Of a stretch of 60,529 nucleotides of DNA, positions 1-8,372 are shown in pieces. The stretch lies in assembly GCA_027483465.1 (NCBI GenBank), contig JAIXUQ010000033.1, forward strand, positions 1 through 60,529. The letters run 5' to 3'. Made by a program: the position numbers and the translations under genes. This DNA comes from Sphingomonadales bacterium. GTDB taxonomy: Bacteria; Pseudomonadota; Alphaproteobacteria; Sphingomonadales; Sphingomonadaceae. The notes under the pieces were generated by a model. It ran no database searches. It was given only the letters and a program-made list of their open reading frames with translations, and was not told where the DNA came from. Every line of letters starts with the position of its first letter. Position 1 is the first letter of the stretch.

Positions 1-49
1 CAACAACACGCTGCCGAAACAACCTGCTCGCCTTCCGCGACGGGGGCGG

Positions 50-78
50 CTTATCTACCACCCGAAACTCCCCGTCAA
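50..78 (-). promoter_or_regulatory. Probable rRNA-operon type promoter reading out of the left edge
   Basis: On the minus strand a TTGACG box (78 to 73) is followed by overlapping -10 candidates, TAGATA (57 to 52, 15-nt spacer) and GATAAG (55 to 50, 17-nt spacer). A GC-rich discriminator (GCCGCCCC) and a GTTGTT-rich leader follow. This layout resembles stringently controlled sphingomonad rRNA promoters, and no protein gene starts in the remaining bases. That an rRNA operon begins just left of the window is inference. Confidence 0.4.
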
Positions 79-396
79 CCCACTTTCTCCACACCAACCA
101 AAATCAGCGGGAGAAAATGGAGCGACTGTCGCAACCAAGGAACCACACGGCTTCAGGTTACAGCAACCGCTTCCCGGCTGTGCGAGGGCCACTTGCCGCG
201 CCCCCCGAACCGTCGGGAGCGCCCCTCTATGGGGGAGCCCTTCCGGTTGCAACCTGTTTTTTGCAGATCGCTGAAATTTCTGCCTCCTTCCTTCGATGCG
301 GCTCCACTGATGGCAGTGCGCCAGCCGTTGCTTGCCGCCAAATTGCCTGGCCTTTGGTGCCCCTGGTGACGGCTGTCCGGAGAATCGCGGCCGGGA
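79..396. other. Intergenic stretch without a recognisable gene
   Basis: No reading frame here looks like a protein: the short frames on both strands lack family features and good ribosome binding sites. It holds the palindrome GGTTGCAACC (245-254) and a short AT-richer patch around 255-290. It may be the upstream activating region of the leftward promoter at 50-78, which is inference. Confidence 0.4.
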
Positions 397-816
397 TCAG
401 CTGGCAATATAATGTTTGAGCGATTCGGCTTCGGCTTCGGCGTCCTCGATACGCCGCTTGACGAGGTCACCGATGGAAACGAGACCCAGCAACACCCCAT
501 TGTCGACGACCGGCAGGTGACGGAATCGCCGGTCGGTCATCACCGCCATCGCGTCTGCCACGCTGTCACGCGGGCTTGCGGTCACCACCGGTGCCGACAT
601 GATGTCTTGTGCCAGCGCATCATGCACGGCGCGGCCATGGGTATGGAGGCAGCGGCAAATGTCCCGCTCGCTGACCAACCCCTCTATTCGCGGACCGTCC
701 ATGACGAGCACCGCACCGATTCGATGCCGATACAGGAGTTCAGCGATGGCATTGACCGGCGTATCGCGGGTCACGCAGACCATTGGCTTCTTGCCGACGA
801 GAATCGAACCGAGCAT
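397..816 (-). CDS. CBS domain pair protein
   Basis: A 139-residue protein made almost entirely of two CBS domains (about residues 7-60 and 72-125), with SERDI near 49 and GLVSIGDLVK near 111-120, both typical CBS ends. CBS pairs bind adenosyl ligands such as AMP, ATP or SAM and usually regulate a partner; stand-alone pairs of this size are common in Alphaproteobacteria and lack an assigned role. The start at 816 is preferred over an in-frame ATG five codons upstream because GGAGA lies about 7 nt before it. The C-terminal 20 residues are charged and helical. The gene is divergent from the small membrane protein at 940. Confidence 0.85.
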   Translation of the reverse strand: MLGSILVGKKPMVCVTRDTPVNAIAELLYRHRIGAVLVMDGPRIEGLVSERDICRCLHTHGRAVHDALAQDIMSAPVVTASPRDSVADAMAVMTDRRFRHLPVVDNGVLLGLVSIGDLVKRRIEDAEAEAESLKHYIAS

Positions 817-939
817 GATTCGTCTCCGCATGTTGGGCCGGCGCCGTTTCCGGCTCCGGCTGTTGTCTGACGGGCCATGGTGGCGCCGCTTTTTTCTGAC
901 TGGATCAAGATCATGCGCCCGAATCAGCCGGAACGCAAA

Positions 940-1242
940 ATGTCATCGGTGCAATCCGCCGAGGCCGAACGGGCCGCCGCGGGGTGGGCCGCGTTTCGCA
1001 AGTTGATGGCGTGGATTGTCGTGGCCACGCTGCTGACCATCATGGCCGGCTTTGCCTGGCTGCATGCCAGCGGGGCGCCTGCCCGCTGGGAATTGTGGGC
1101 GGCAGCGGCGGGCGGCATTGCCGGCACGATGCTGCTCACCGGTGCCCTGATGGGCCTGGTGTTCCTCTCCAACCGCTCAGGCCATGACCAGAGCGTGGGC
1201 CAGGCCGATCTGGTTGAGGAGCGCTGGCAGGACGAGGCCTGA
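940..1242 (+). CDS. Small membrane protein, two predicted TM segments
   Basis: A 100-residue protein of unknown function. Residues about 20-42 and 54-77 are hydrophobic and should span the inner membrane as a helical hairpin. The N-terminus and the acidic C-terminus (ending ERWQDEA) would then lie on the same side, probably the cytoplasm. The start at 940 is preferred over an upstream frame-compatible start because GGAA lies about 6 nt before it and the residues gained upstream look unstructured. It converges on the DUF4167 gene. I do not recognise a family; small proteins of this type are widespread in sphingomonads. Confidence 0.6.
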   Translation: MSSVQSAEAERAAAGWAAFRKLMAWIVVATLLTIMAGFAWLHASGAPARWELWAAAAGGIAGTMLLTGALMGLVFLSNRSGHDQSVGQADLVEERWQDEA

Positions 1243-1250
1243 ACGGCAGC

Positions 1251-1264
1251 GCCCTGGCCAGGGC
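1251..1264. terminator. Short palindrome between convergent genes
   Basis: The perfect palindrome GCCCTGGCCAGGGC lies between the stop codons of two converging genes and is followed by TTATT on the plus strand. It could act as a weak bidirectional terminator, but the stem is short and has almost no loop. Confidence 0.25.
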
Positions 1265-2134
1265 TTATTCGGCTGCCGGTTCGGCCACAACCTTGCGCGG
1301 GCGGCCACGGCGCTTGGGAGCAGGGTCCGCATCCGGCGCAGCGGCAGCGGGTTCGGCCGGTTCGGCCGGCGGCGGTTCGCTGGCAACCGGCTCGGCGGCA
1401 CGCCGCAGCCCGAGCCGGCGGCCACCACCTGCCGCTTGCGCCACCGGCGGCGGTAGCGCCTGCAGCAGCGATTCGCGCTCGTCACCCAATTCGGGTTCGG
1501 CCGGGGCCGCTGCCCGCTCGGCGCCCGTGTCACGCTCGGCCCGCTCACGCTCCGGCCGGCGCTCGCGGCGATCGCGCTGCCAGTCCCGGCGGCGGTCCGG
1601 CCCGCGGTCGTCACGCGGGCGCGCGTCCTCATCGCGGGCCCGCTCCTCGCGCTGTTCATCGCGCTGGCGATCATCGCGCTGGCGGTCATCGCGGGGCCGG
1701 TCATCGCGATTGCGGCTCTCGCGCGGGCGCTCATCGCGGCGGTCGCGGCGATCGGCCGGGCGGGCATCGGCCTCGTCGCCGGCCTCGTCATCGCCGCCGT
1801 CGGCCACGTCATTGTCATTGTCCAGCGCATCGTCATCAAAACCGTCGCGCGGGCGGCGATTGTCGGGCTGGCGATCGCGATAATCGCCGAGCACGCGGTA
1901 ATAATGCTCGGCATATTGCAGATAATATTCGGCGGTCACCCGATCGCCGGCCTGCTGGGCATCACGGGCCAGGCCACGGTATTTTTCCAGCAACTGGGTG
2001 GCATTGCCACGCTGGCGATTGTCGAGGCGGGGACCATAGTTGTTGCCACCGGCCATTTGTTGCGGGCGCGGCCCGTTGTTGCCGCCACCCCTGCGCCGCC
2101 GCTGGTTGTTCCTGATCAAGTTAGCCGTCCCCAT
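1265..2134 (-). CDS. DUF4167 protein with Arg/Asp-rich tail and AT-hook-like end
   Basis: A 289-residue protein. The first 85 residues fit DUF4167: NNQRRRRGGG, then RGNATQLLEKYRGLARDAQ and a Tyr-rich AEYYLQYAEHYYR segment. This domain is characteristic of Alphaproteobacteria and has no assigned biochemical role. The rest is a low-complexity, highly charged region of Arg, Asp, Glu and Pro repeats, then a Pro/Ala linker and KRRGRPRK near residues 274-281, which resembles an AT-hook or nucleic-acid-binding patch. I chose the start at 2134 because GGAG lies 5 nt upstream and the domain begins there; an upstream extension of the frame has no such support. A nucleic-acid or ribosome-associated role is only inference. 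Confidence 0.85.
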   Translation of the reverse strand: MGTANLIRNNQRRRRGGGNNGPRPQQMAGGNNYGPRLDNRQRGNATQLLEKYRGLARDAQQAGDRVTAEYYLQYAEHYYRVLGDYRDRQPDNRRPRDGFDDDALDNDNDVADGGDDEAGDEADARPADRRDRRDERPRESRNRDDRPRDDRQRDDRQRDEQREERARDEDARPRDDRGPDRRRDWQRDRRERRPERERAERDTGAERAAAPAEPELGDERESLLQALPPPVAQAAGGGRRLGLRRAAEPVASEPPPAEPAEPAAAAPDADPAPKRRGRPRKVVAEPAAE

Positions 2135-2382
2135 TCTTGCTCCGGGCCCATGATCGTGCGGCCGGGGTGGGTGAAAACCGTTCTGCGTCCACGCAGTCTG
2201 CCGAGGTTCCAGTTGGCAGGCACCGCCCGACATGCATGACGGTGAAGGCTGGCGCTGGCGCGCCTGCAAATCCGCTGGCCATGAATGCGCAAAGGCAGCC
2301 CTGCCGCGGCCATCGCGCGGGCTCTGCATCTGCGCCGTAGCGTCAATCCGCACGCGCGCCAAGGGAAAAACGACGAACAGCC

Positions 2383-3186
2383 TCAGCGGGGTGCCTTGGG
2401 CGCCAGGCTGGCCATCAACTGGAAGCAGGCTTCGGGATCCTGGCGCTTGAGATCAAGCAGTTGCATTTCCGAGGCGCCTTCGCGGCCAACGGCGATTTCC
2501 GGGCGATCCGCCATGATGCCGGCGATGATCTGTTCGGCGGCTTCGGCGATGCTGATGCCGCTGTCCACCGGATCCTGGCCGGCACCCTTGCGGCTGCCAT
2601 CGCCGGTGAGCGCATTGGCACCGATGCCGGTGGCGACAAAGCCGGGGGTGAGCACATGCACCTTGATGCCATGCTGGGTGATTTCGGCGCGCAGGGCATC
2701 AGACCAGCCGACCAGCGCATGCTTGGCGGCGCAATAGCCGGTGCGCAGCGGCGAGCCAACCTTGCCGGCCACCGACGCGTTGTTGATGATGCGGCCAGAC
2801 CCGCGTTCCACCATTGCCGGCAGCACCAACTGGGTGAGGCGCAGCGGCGCGAAGAAATCCACCTCCATCAGCGTGCGGTAAACCGCGAACTCCGTGTCCA
2901 GCGCCAGGCTGCGCTGCGAAATGCCGGCGTTGTTGACCAGCCAGTCGATGCCGCCGGTGGCCTGCTGCACACGCGCGACAATCGCCGGAAGCGAATCAAG
3001 ATCGGTGGCCTCGAAGGCTTCCACGAGGCTGCCCGGGCATTCGGCGGCCAGCGCGGCCAGCGCCTCGGGGTTGCGGCCCGACAGCACCAGCCGGGCGCCG
3101 CGCGCGGCCAGGGCCAGTGCCAGCCCCTTGCCGATGCCCGATGACGCGCCGGTGATCCAGACGGTGATGCCTACCAAATCGCTCAT
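2383..3186 (-). CDS. SDR-family short-chain dehydrogenase
   Basis: A 267-residue Rossmann-fold oxidoreductase of the classical short-chain dehydrogenase family. The nucleotide-binding TGASSGIG is at 12-19, NNAG at 85-88, and the catalytic set is Ser138, Tyr151 and Lys155 (YCAAK). An Arg after the second strand (SGRNP) suggests a preference for NADP(H). The substrate is unknown; the C-terminal part resembles DhrS7-like enzymes. The start at 3186 overlaps the stop of the nnrU-like gene as ATGA, so the two genes are translationally coupled. Longer upstream extensions of the frame run through nnrU and are not credible. Confidence 0.88.
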   Translation of the reverse strand: MSDLVGITVWITGASSGIGKGLALALAARGARLVLSGRNPEALAALAAECPGSLVEAFEATDLDSLPAIVARVQQATGGIDWLVNNAGISQRSLALDTEFAVYRTLMEVDFFAPLRLTQLVLPAMVERGSGRIINNASVAGKVGSPLRTGYCAAKHALVGWSDALRAEITQHGIKVHVLTPGFVATGIGANALTGDGSRKGAGQDPVDSGISIAEAAEQIIAGIMADRPEIAVGREGASEMQLLDLKRQDPEACFQLMASLAPKAPR

Positions 3187-3866
3187 TGCAGATAACTCCA
3201 GCCAGCGGCGGGCACACCGATCAGCATCGGATGCGCCCACAGGATAAGGGCCCAAAGCAGCACGCCACCCAGCACCGGCACCGGGCCAGGCCACAGCGCC
3301 GACAGCGGTTGCCGGCCGCCAAGGATCGCCAGAAACGGCACATGGCTGGTGCGGGCCATGTGGGCCGCATAGGCCGGGTTCTGCCCGCGCTTCTTGCCAT
3401 CCTGCAGCGCCGAACCCAGCAGGGCCAGCGTGCCCACCCCGCCGGCCAGCACGATCGTGCGCGGATCGGCAGTCATCAGCATATGGACGCCGGCCCAGAT
3501 CGCAAAGCTCCACATCATGGGATGGCGGGTGATGCGCTGCATGCCCTTGGGATCACCCTTCACGCCGGGCATCATGGCCGGGTTGGGCGCGCTCACCGAT
3601 CCCACAAACAACATGGAGGCGACGAGCATCGCCACCAGCGCCACCGGATAAGCGCTGGCCGGCGCATCCCACAGCCGTTCCTTGGGAATTTGCCGCCACA
3701 GCTGCACGGCACTGCCGAAACTGGCCAGCGCCACCAGCGAATAGAGGATGGCAAAGCCCTTCTCGCCCAGGCGCGCCACCAGCGGCGCCCGCAGCGGATG
3801 CGACAACAGTTCGTGGCCCGCCACAAACAGCGCCATCAACATCCCAAGCAGCAGCAGATCCGACAT
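3183..3866 (-). CDS. NnrU family membrane protein
   Basis: A 227-residue integral membrane protein of the NnrU family, named after a gene needed for nitric oxide metabolism in Rhodobacter and related to isoprenylcysteine methyltransferase-like folds. The family pattern is visible: GHELLSHPLR near 17-26, a central RITRHPMMWSF segment and a late hydrophobic hairpin. About six TM segments can be drawn. No denitrification genes are nearby, so a direct NO role here is not supported. It is coupled by a 4-bp overlap to the downstream SDR gene, and the transporter gene upstream ends 26 bp before it. Confidence 0.8.
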   Translation of the reverse strand: MSDLLLLGMLMALFVAGHELLSHPLRAPLVARLGEKGFAILYSLVALASFGSAVQLWRQIPKERLWDAPASAYPVALVAMLVASMLFVGSVSAPNPAMMPGVKGDPKGMQRITRHPMMWSFAIWAGVHMLMTADPRTIVLAGGVGTLALLGSALQDGKKRGQNPAYAAHMARTSHVPFLAILGGRQPLSALWPGPVPVLGGVLLWALILWAHPMLIGVPAAGWSYLQ

Positions 3867-3892
3867 CGGCCCTCCCCCTCAGCGCGGCACCA

Positions 3893-5653
3893 TCACTTCA
3901 CGCCATGCATCAACCGCTTGAGCAATGGCGAAATCAGCAGCAGCACGCCGCCGATCGCCGCGGCGGCCAGCCCGATGGTCTGGAACACGGCCGTGTAGGT
4001 ATCGAGGCTGACCTTGAGATTGGTCACCTGCCCGCCCACGGTTTCCACGCTGGCAACCTGCGCCACCAGCCCGCCCACATATTGCGCGCAGGCGATGGAG
4101 ACAAACCACAGGCCCATCATCAATCCCACCACGCGGGCAATCGACAGCTTGGTCACCATCGACAGGCCAACCGGCGAGATCATCAGCTCGGCCATGGAAT
4201 GGATGAGATACAGGCCGGCCAGCCACCACAGGCCCACCTTGAAATCATCGCCGGCAAATTGGCTGCCCCACACCAGGAACAGGAAACCGCCGCCCACGCC
4301 GGCCAGCGCCAGACCGAACTTCACCGGGATGCCCGGTTCCAGCCCGCGCCGGCCCAGCGCCTGCCACAGCAGGCTGAACAGCGGGGCCAGCAGCACGATG
4401 AAGATGGCATTGAAGAATTGCGTTTGCGCCGGCTTGATTTCAAACAGGCCAAACACCGAAAGATCGGTGTTGCGCGCGGCAAACAGGGTGAGGCTGGAAC
4501 CGGCCTGTTCGAACAGGGTCCAGAACACCACGTTGAACACGATCAGGATGATCGCCGCCAGCATCATCTGCCATTCCTGCTTGTTGCCATAGAGGATCGA
4601 CCAGATCGGGATCAGCACGACACAGGCGAGGAAGGTGCCGAACAACACCTTGCCCAAAATGGGCAGGCCGGCGAGGTAGCCAAGGAAGCCGGCGCCTTCC
4701 ACCGGCGGCGGCGCCGCCATCAGATTGGTGAACAGGAACCATACCAGCGGCACGCAGGCGATGGCACCCAGATAGATGGGGATGTCACGCCGGGGGGCGC
4801 CTTCCGGCGGCTCGCCATAGCCGGCCAGCTTGGGCCCCGCGAACTGGATCAGATACCAGCTGAGCGTCATCCCCAGCGCCGCCAGCAGGAAGCCGGCCCA
4901 CCAGCCATATTTGTCGGCCAGGAAGGGGCAGGCCAGCTGGCTGCCCAGCGAACCGATGTTGATGCCCATGTAGAAGATGGTGAAGCCGGCATCGCGGCGG
5001 CGGTCACCCTTGGCATAGAGGCTGCCGACCATGGTGGAGATGTTGGGCTTGAAAAAGCCGTTGCCGATGGTGACGGCGGACAGACCGAGCAGCATGATGG
5101 TGACGAACAGCGGATCACGTTCGCCGCCGGCCTCGAAACCGCCCTTGGCCACCCGGCGGGCTTCCTGGCCGTCAGCCGTGACCAGCGAGACGCTGCCATC
5201 CTCATTGCCCTTGATCTGCAGTTTCTGGCCATCAATCGCGACAAACTGCGCCTTGTCGTTGCCGCTGGTCTCCACCGTCACGTCATAGCGGGTGCCGTTG
5301 ATTTCGGCCCAGGGCCTGGCCGCCTCCCCGCCGAAACACAGGGTGAAATAGCCCAGCGCCATCAGCACGGCACCGAACTTCACCGCCTTCTTCGATCCCA
5401 GATAATTGTCGGCCAGCAGGCCGCCGACCAGTGGGGTGAGATAGACCAGTGCGGTGAAGCCACCATAGAGGCTGGTGGTGGTGCTGTCGGAAAACAGGAA
5501 ATGGTTGGCGAGATACAGCGTCAACAGCGCCCGCATGCCATAATAGCCAAACCGCTCCATGGCTTCGGTGGTGAACAGCCGCGCCAGTTGCGCCGGATGG
5601 CCGAACCACTGCGGCCGCGTGTCCACCACGCCGCTGTCCGTTGCTTCGCTCAA
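3893..5653 (-). CDS. POT/PTR family peptide:H+ symporter
   Basis: A 586-residue inner-membrane transporter of the proton-dependent oligopeptide family, which imports di- and tripeptides with H+. The family signature ExxERFxYY is at residues 30-38 in the first TM helix. A polar segment of about 70 residues (110-180) with beta-hairpin character (FVAIDGQKLQIKG) sits between TM3 and TM4, where most POT proteins have only a short loop. About 12-14 TM segments follow the usual pattern. The start is TTG at 5653, with GGGAGA just upstream; no ATG is available before the signature. It is the first gene of a minus-strand run with nnrU and the SDR gene. Confidence 0.88.
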   Translation of the reverse strand: MSEATDSGVVDTRPQWFGHPAQLARLFTTEAMERFGYYGMRALLTLYLANHFLFSDSTTTSLYGGFTALVYLTPLVGGLLADNYLGSKKAVKFGAVLMALGYFTLCFGGEAARPWAEINGTRYDVTVETSGNDKAQFVAIDGQKLQIKGNEDGSVSLVTADGQEARRVAKGGFEAGGERDPLFVTIMLLGLSAVTIGNGFFKPNISTMVGSLYAKGDRRRDAGFTIFYMGINIGSLGSQLACPFLADKYGWWAGFLLAALGMTLSWYLIQFAGPKLAGYGEPPEGAPRRDIPIYLGAIACVPLVWFLFTNLMAAPPPVEGAGFLGYLAGLPILGKVLFGTFLACVVLIPIWSILYGNKQEWQMMLAAIILIVFNVVFWTLFEQAGSSLTLFAARNTDLSVFGLFEIKPAQTQFFNAIFIVLLAPLFSLLWQALGRRGLEPGIPVKFGLALAGVGGGFLFLVWGSQFAGDDFKVGLWWLAGLYLIHSMAELMISPVGLSMVTKLSIARVVGLMMGLWFVSIACAQYVGGLVAQVASVETVGGQVTNLKVSLDTYTAVFQTIGLAAAAIGGVLLLISPLLKRLMHGVK

Positions 5654-5777
5654 ACCCTGTCTCCCTCGCGTCGCCCCCTGCCCGGGCCAATTGTGCCACC
5701 GCTGATAGCCCGGTGGCAGCGAATCGCCAAGCCGCCCGGGCTTGACGGCGGGCGGCGGCGGGCGTCTGCTTCACCCC

Positions 5778-7013
5778 ATGCACCGCTGCCTCGCCATCGT
5801 AGTCGCCCTCGCTCCGCTGCCGGCCGCTGCCGCACCGATGCTGCTGCAGCCGGACCGCGTGTGGGATGGGGAGGCGATGCACAGCGGCTGGCAGGTGCTG
5901 ATCGATGGCCAGCGCATCGTGGCCGCCGGGCCCAACCTGGCGGTGCCGGCCGATGCCCGGCGCATCGCCCTGCCCGGCCAGACGTTGCTGCCCGGCTTCA
6001 TCGAAGGGCACAGCCACCTGCTGCTCCACCCCTATGACAAGACGCCGTGGGATGATCAGGTGCTGAAGGAGAGCGAGGCCTATCGCGTGGTGCGCGCCGT
6101 AGCGCATGCGATGGCCACGTTGATGGCCGGCTTCACCACGGTGCGCGATCTGGGCAGCGAAGGCGCCGGCACCGCCGATGTCGGGTTGAAGCGCGCCATC
6201 GCGGAAGGCCATGTGCCGGGGCCGCGCATGCTCATCGCCACCCGCGCCCTGGTCGCGCCCGGCAGCTATGCGCCGAAGAATGATGCCTGGGCGGTGCCGC
6301 AGGGCGCCGAGGAGGCCGACGGGCCGGCGCTCGTCAGCGCGGTGCGCCGCCAGATCGGGGCGGGCGCCGATGTGGTGAAGCTGTATGGCGATTATCGCTG
6401 GCGCCCCGGCGAGGGCAGCCGGCCGACCTATTCGCAGGCCGAGATCGCCGCTGCCGTGGCCGCCGCCCATGATGCCGGCCGGCCGGTGGCGGTGCATGCC
6501 AACACGGCCGAGGCCATGCGCCGGGCCAGCGCCGCCGGGGCCGATGTGATCGAGCATGGCGGCGAGGGCGATGCCGCCACCTTTGCCCTGATGGCGAAGA
6601 ACCGCACCGTGCTGTGCCCCACGCTGGCCGCCGGTGAGGCCATCGCCCGCTATCGCGGCTGGAACGGGCAGGAGCCAGCGCCGGCCGATGTGGAGGCGGA
6701 CCGCGCCGCCTTCCGCCTGGCCCTGAAGGCCGGTGTGCCGATCTGCATGGGCGGCGATGTCGGGGTGTTTGCCCATGGCGAGAATGCCCGCGAAATGCTG
6801 GCGATGGCGAAGGCCGGGATGAGCAATGCCGGCGTGCTGACCGCCGCCACTGCCGGCAATGCCCGCCATTTCGGCCTGGCCGACCGCGGCCGCATCGCGC
6901 CCGGCCTGCTGGCCGATCTTGTGGCGGTGGCCGGCGATCCACTGGCCGATCTCGCCGCCGTCATCCAGGTGCGCTTCGTGATGAAGGGCGGGGAGACGCT
7001 GCGCCGCGATTGA
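5778..7013 (+). CDS. Exported metal-dependent amidohydrolase (imidazolonepropionase-like)
   Basis: A 411-residue protein with a signal peptide (about residues 1-19, cut near AAAAP), so it should act in the periplasm. It has the amidohydrolase-superfamily TIM-barrel ligands: His78 and His80 (GHSH), Lys201 (VVKLYG) as the likely carbamylated bridge, His240 (VAVHAN), His260 (VIEHGG) and Asp327 (GGDVG). The small beta-sandwich domain is formed by both termini. Relatives include imidazolonepropionase-like enzymes and Xaa-Pro or Xaa-Lys/Arg dipeptidases; a peptidase role would suit the neighbouring peptide transporter, but that is inference. The ATG at 5778 begins the signal peptide, and the stop is close to the nitroreductase gene. 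Confidence 0.85.
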   Translation: MHRCLAIVVALAPLPAAAAPMLLQPDRVWDGEAMHSGWQVLIDGQRIVAAGPNLAVPADARRIALPGQTLLPGFIEGHSHLLLHPYDKTPWDDQVLKESEAYRVVRAVAHAMATLMAGFTTVRDLGSEGAGTADVGLKRAIAEGHVPGPRMLIATRALVAPGSYAPKNDAWAVPQGAEEADGPALVSAVRRQIGAGADVVKLYGDYRWRPGEGSRPTYSQAEIAAAVAAAHDAGRPVAVHANTAEAMRRASAAGADVIEHGGEGDAATFALMAKNRTVLCPTLAAGEAIARYRGWNGQEPAPADVEADRAAFRLALKAGVPICMGGDVGVFAHGENAREMLAMAKAGMSNAGVLTAATAGNARHFGLADRGRIAPGLLADLVAVAGDPLADLAAVIQVRFVMKGGETLRRD

Positions 7014-7045
7014 CTGGTGCGCGCAGCCGGCTAAGCGCCGTGGCC

Positions 7046-7624
7046 ATGGACAGTTTCAATGACCGCAGCAGCCCCGCCACGCTGATCGCCACCCGCCGTT
7101 CGGGCAAGGCGCGGGACATGCTGGCCCCCGGCCCTGATGCCGCGCAACTGGCCGCCATCCTGGGCGCGGCAGCGCGCGTGCCGGATCATGGCAAGTTATT
7201 CCCCTGGCGCTTTGTGGTGGTGGAAAACCGCGCGGCCTTCGCCGATCGGCTGCTGGCCATCTACCGGGCCGCCAAGCCCGATGCCGGTCGGCTGGAGCAG
7301 GAGGCGGTGAACCAGTTCGCCACCCAGGCGCCCTGCCTGGTGGTGGTGCTGGCCAGCGCCCGGCCCAGCCATATCCCCTTGTGGGAACAGGAGCTTTCGG
7401 TGGGTGCCCTGTGCCAGAACCTCTGCCTGGCCGCCCATGCCCATGGCTTTGTGGCCAATTGGCTCACCGGTTGGGCGGCGTTTGACGATCAGGTGCTGGC
7501 ACTGCTTGGGGGCACGGCGCCGGAACGCATCGCCGGCTTTTTCTTCATCGGCACCCAGGCCAAGCCATTGGAAGAACGGCCGCGGCCCGATCTGGCCGCG
7601 ATCACCAGCCACTGGCAGGGCTGA
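7046..7624 (+). CDS. Nitroreductase family protein, YdjA-like
   Basis: A 192-residue FMN-dependent oxidoreductase of the small nitroreductase group. The N-terminus has the RRSGKARDM FMN-binding pattern and AARVPDHGKLFPWRF, which is characteristic of the YdjA subgroup. A central Gly/Ala-rich helix (LSVGALCQNLCLAAHAHGF) and a C-terminal FIGTQAKPLEERPRP segment complete the fold; the enzyme works as a dimer with FMN at the interface. Physiological substrates are unknown for this subgroup. The ATG at 7046 is chosen; a TTG at 7010 overlapping the upstream stop is possible, but its extra residues do not resemble the family. It converges on the GIN-domain gene. Confidence 0.85.
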   Translation: MDSFNDRSSPATLIATRRSGKARDMLAPGPDAAQLAAILGAAARVPDHGKLFPWRFVVVENRAAFADRLLAIYRAAKPDAGRLEQEAVNQFATQAPCLVVVLASARPSHIPLWEQELSVGALCQNLCLAAHAHGFVANWLTGWAAFDDQVLALLGGTAPERIAGFFFIGTQAKPLEERPRPDLAAITSHWQG

Positions 7625-7633
7625 GGTCCGGCG

Positions 7634-8311
7634 CTATTTGCAGGTGACCTCGCCGCTGCCGGCAATGCGGCGGGTGCATTTGGCGCCACCGGTGATCAGC
7701 ACGTCACCCGATCCGGCCAGGCTGACCGCGGCCTCACCGCTGGCCCGCGCCGAGACATTGCCGGAGCCGGCCAGCCTGATATCGGCCGTGGTGCAGGCCA
7801 GACCGGCGAGATCGGCATCGCCGCTGCCGGCCAGCCTGACATTGAGCGCGCTGCACTGGCCGGCGGCCTTGATATTGCCCGAACCGGAGAGCGCGGCGGT
7901 CACCGTCTTGGCATCGATGCGGCCAATCAGCAGATCACCCGATCCGCCCAGCCGGGCATCAAACACCTCGCCGACACCGCGATCGGCCTGGACATCGGCA
8001 GAGCCGCCCACCGACACGCCGCGCAGGGCGGGCATGGTGACGATGATCTGCACCTCGTCCGCCATCATTGACCAGAAACTGCTCTTGCGGCCGATGCCCA
8101 GCGTGCCGCGCTGGACCTTGATGTCCAGCTTGTCGAGATCGTCCTGATCGCCGGTGGCGACCACAGAAAAGCCGTTGCCCTGGCGGATGATCACATTGTC
8201 GCTGCCGCCCACGGCGACCTTGTCGAACCCGCTGACGTCAAAGCGTTTTTCGGCAGCGAAAGCAGGGCTGGCAGCAGCCACGGCGGCAAGCAGCAGGGCA
8301 ACGCGGATCAT
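7634..8311 (-). CDS. Exported GIN/DUF2807 domain protein
   Basis: A 225-residue protein with a signal peptide (about 1-19, cut after SPAFA). The rest is the GIN/DUF2807 fold, a right-handed beta-solenoid of short strands seen as repeats of GSG or GSA (VGGSDN, VGGSAD, LGGSGD, LSGSGN, LAGSGD, LAGSGN, LAGSGD, IAGSGE) about 16-18 residues apart. Two Cys pairs lie in the second half. The family is called a putative auto-transporter adhesin head domain, but the role is unproven and export to the periplasm or cell surface is the only safe conclusion. Its ribosome binding site (AAAGGAG) lies inside the left arm of the 15-bp dyad at 8317-8354. Confidence 0.8.
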   Translation of the reverse strand: MIRVALLLAAVAAASPAFAAEKRFDVSGFDKVAVGGSDNVIIRQGNGFSVVATGDQDDLDKLDIKVQRGTLGIGRKSSFWSMMADEVQIIVTMPALRGVSVGGSADVQADRGVGEVFDARLGGSGDLLIGRIDAKTVTAALSGSGNIKAAGQCSALNVRLAGSGDADLAGLACTTADIRLAGSGNVSARASGEAAVSLAGSGDVLITGGAKCTRRIAGSGEVTCK

Positions 8312-8316
8312 GGCAG

Positions 8317-8354
8317 GCTCCTTTGTGTATTGCTCTTATAATACACAAAGGAGC
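8317..8354. promoter_or_regulatory. Perfect 15-bp inverted repeat over an RBS, containing TATAAT
   Basis: The arms 8317-8331 and 8340-8354 are exact reverse complements (GCTCCTTTGTGTATT), separated by 8 nt. The AT-rich centre includes TATAAT (8337-8342) on the plus strand. The left arm contains the AAAGGAG ribosome binding site of the leftward GIN-domain gene, so folded mRNA would hide that site. There is no U-run after it, so it is not a standard terminator for carD. It could be an operator for a dimeric repressor (GTGTATT-N8-AATACAC resembles half-sites used by PadR-like regulators) or an RNA switch; both are inference. Confidence 0.6.
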
Positions 8355-8372
8355 GCCATGCGCAAGTGCGGC

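Noticed and set aside
2383-3513. Longer start for the SDR gene
   Set aside because: The extra N-terminal residues run backward through the nnrU gene; the ATG at 3186 overlapping its stop is the sensible start.
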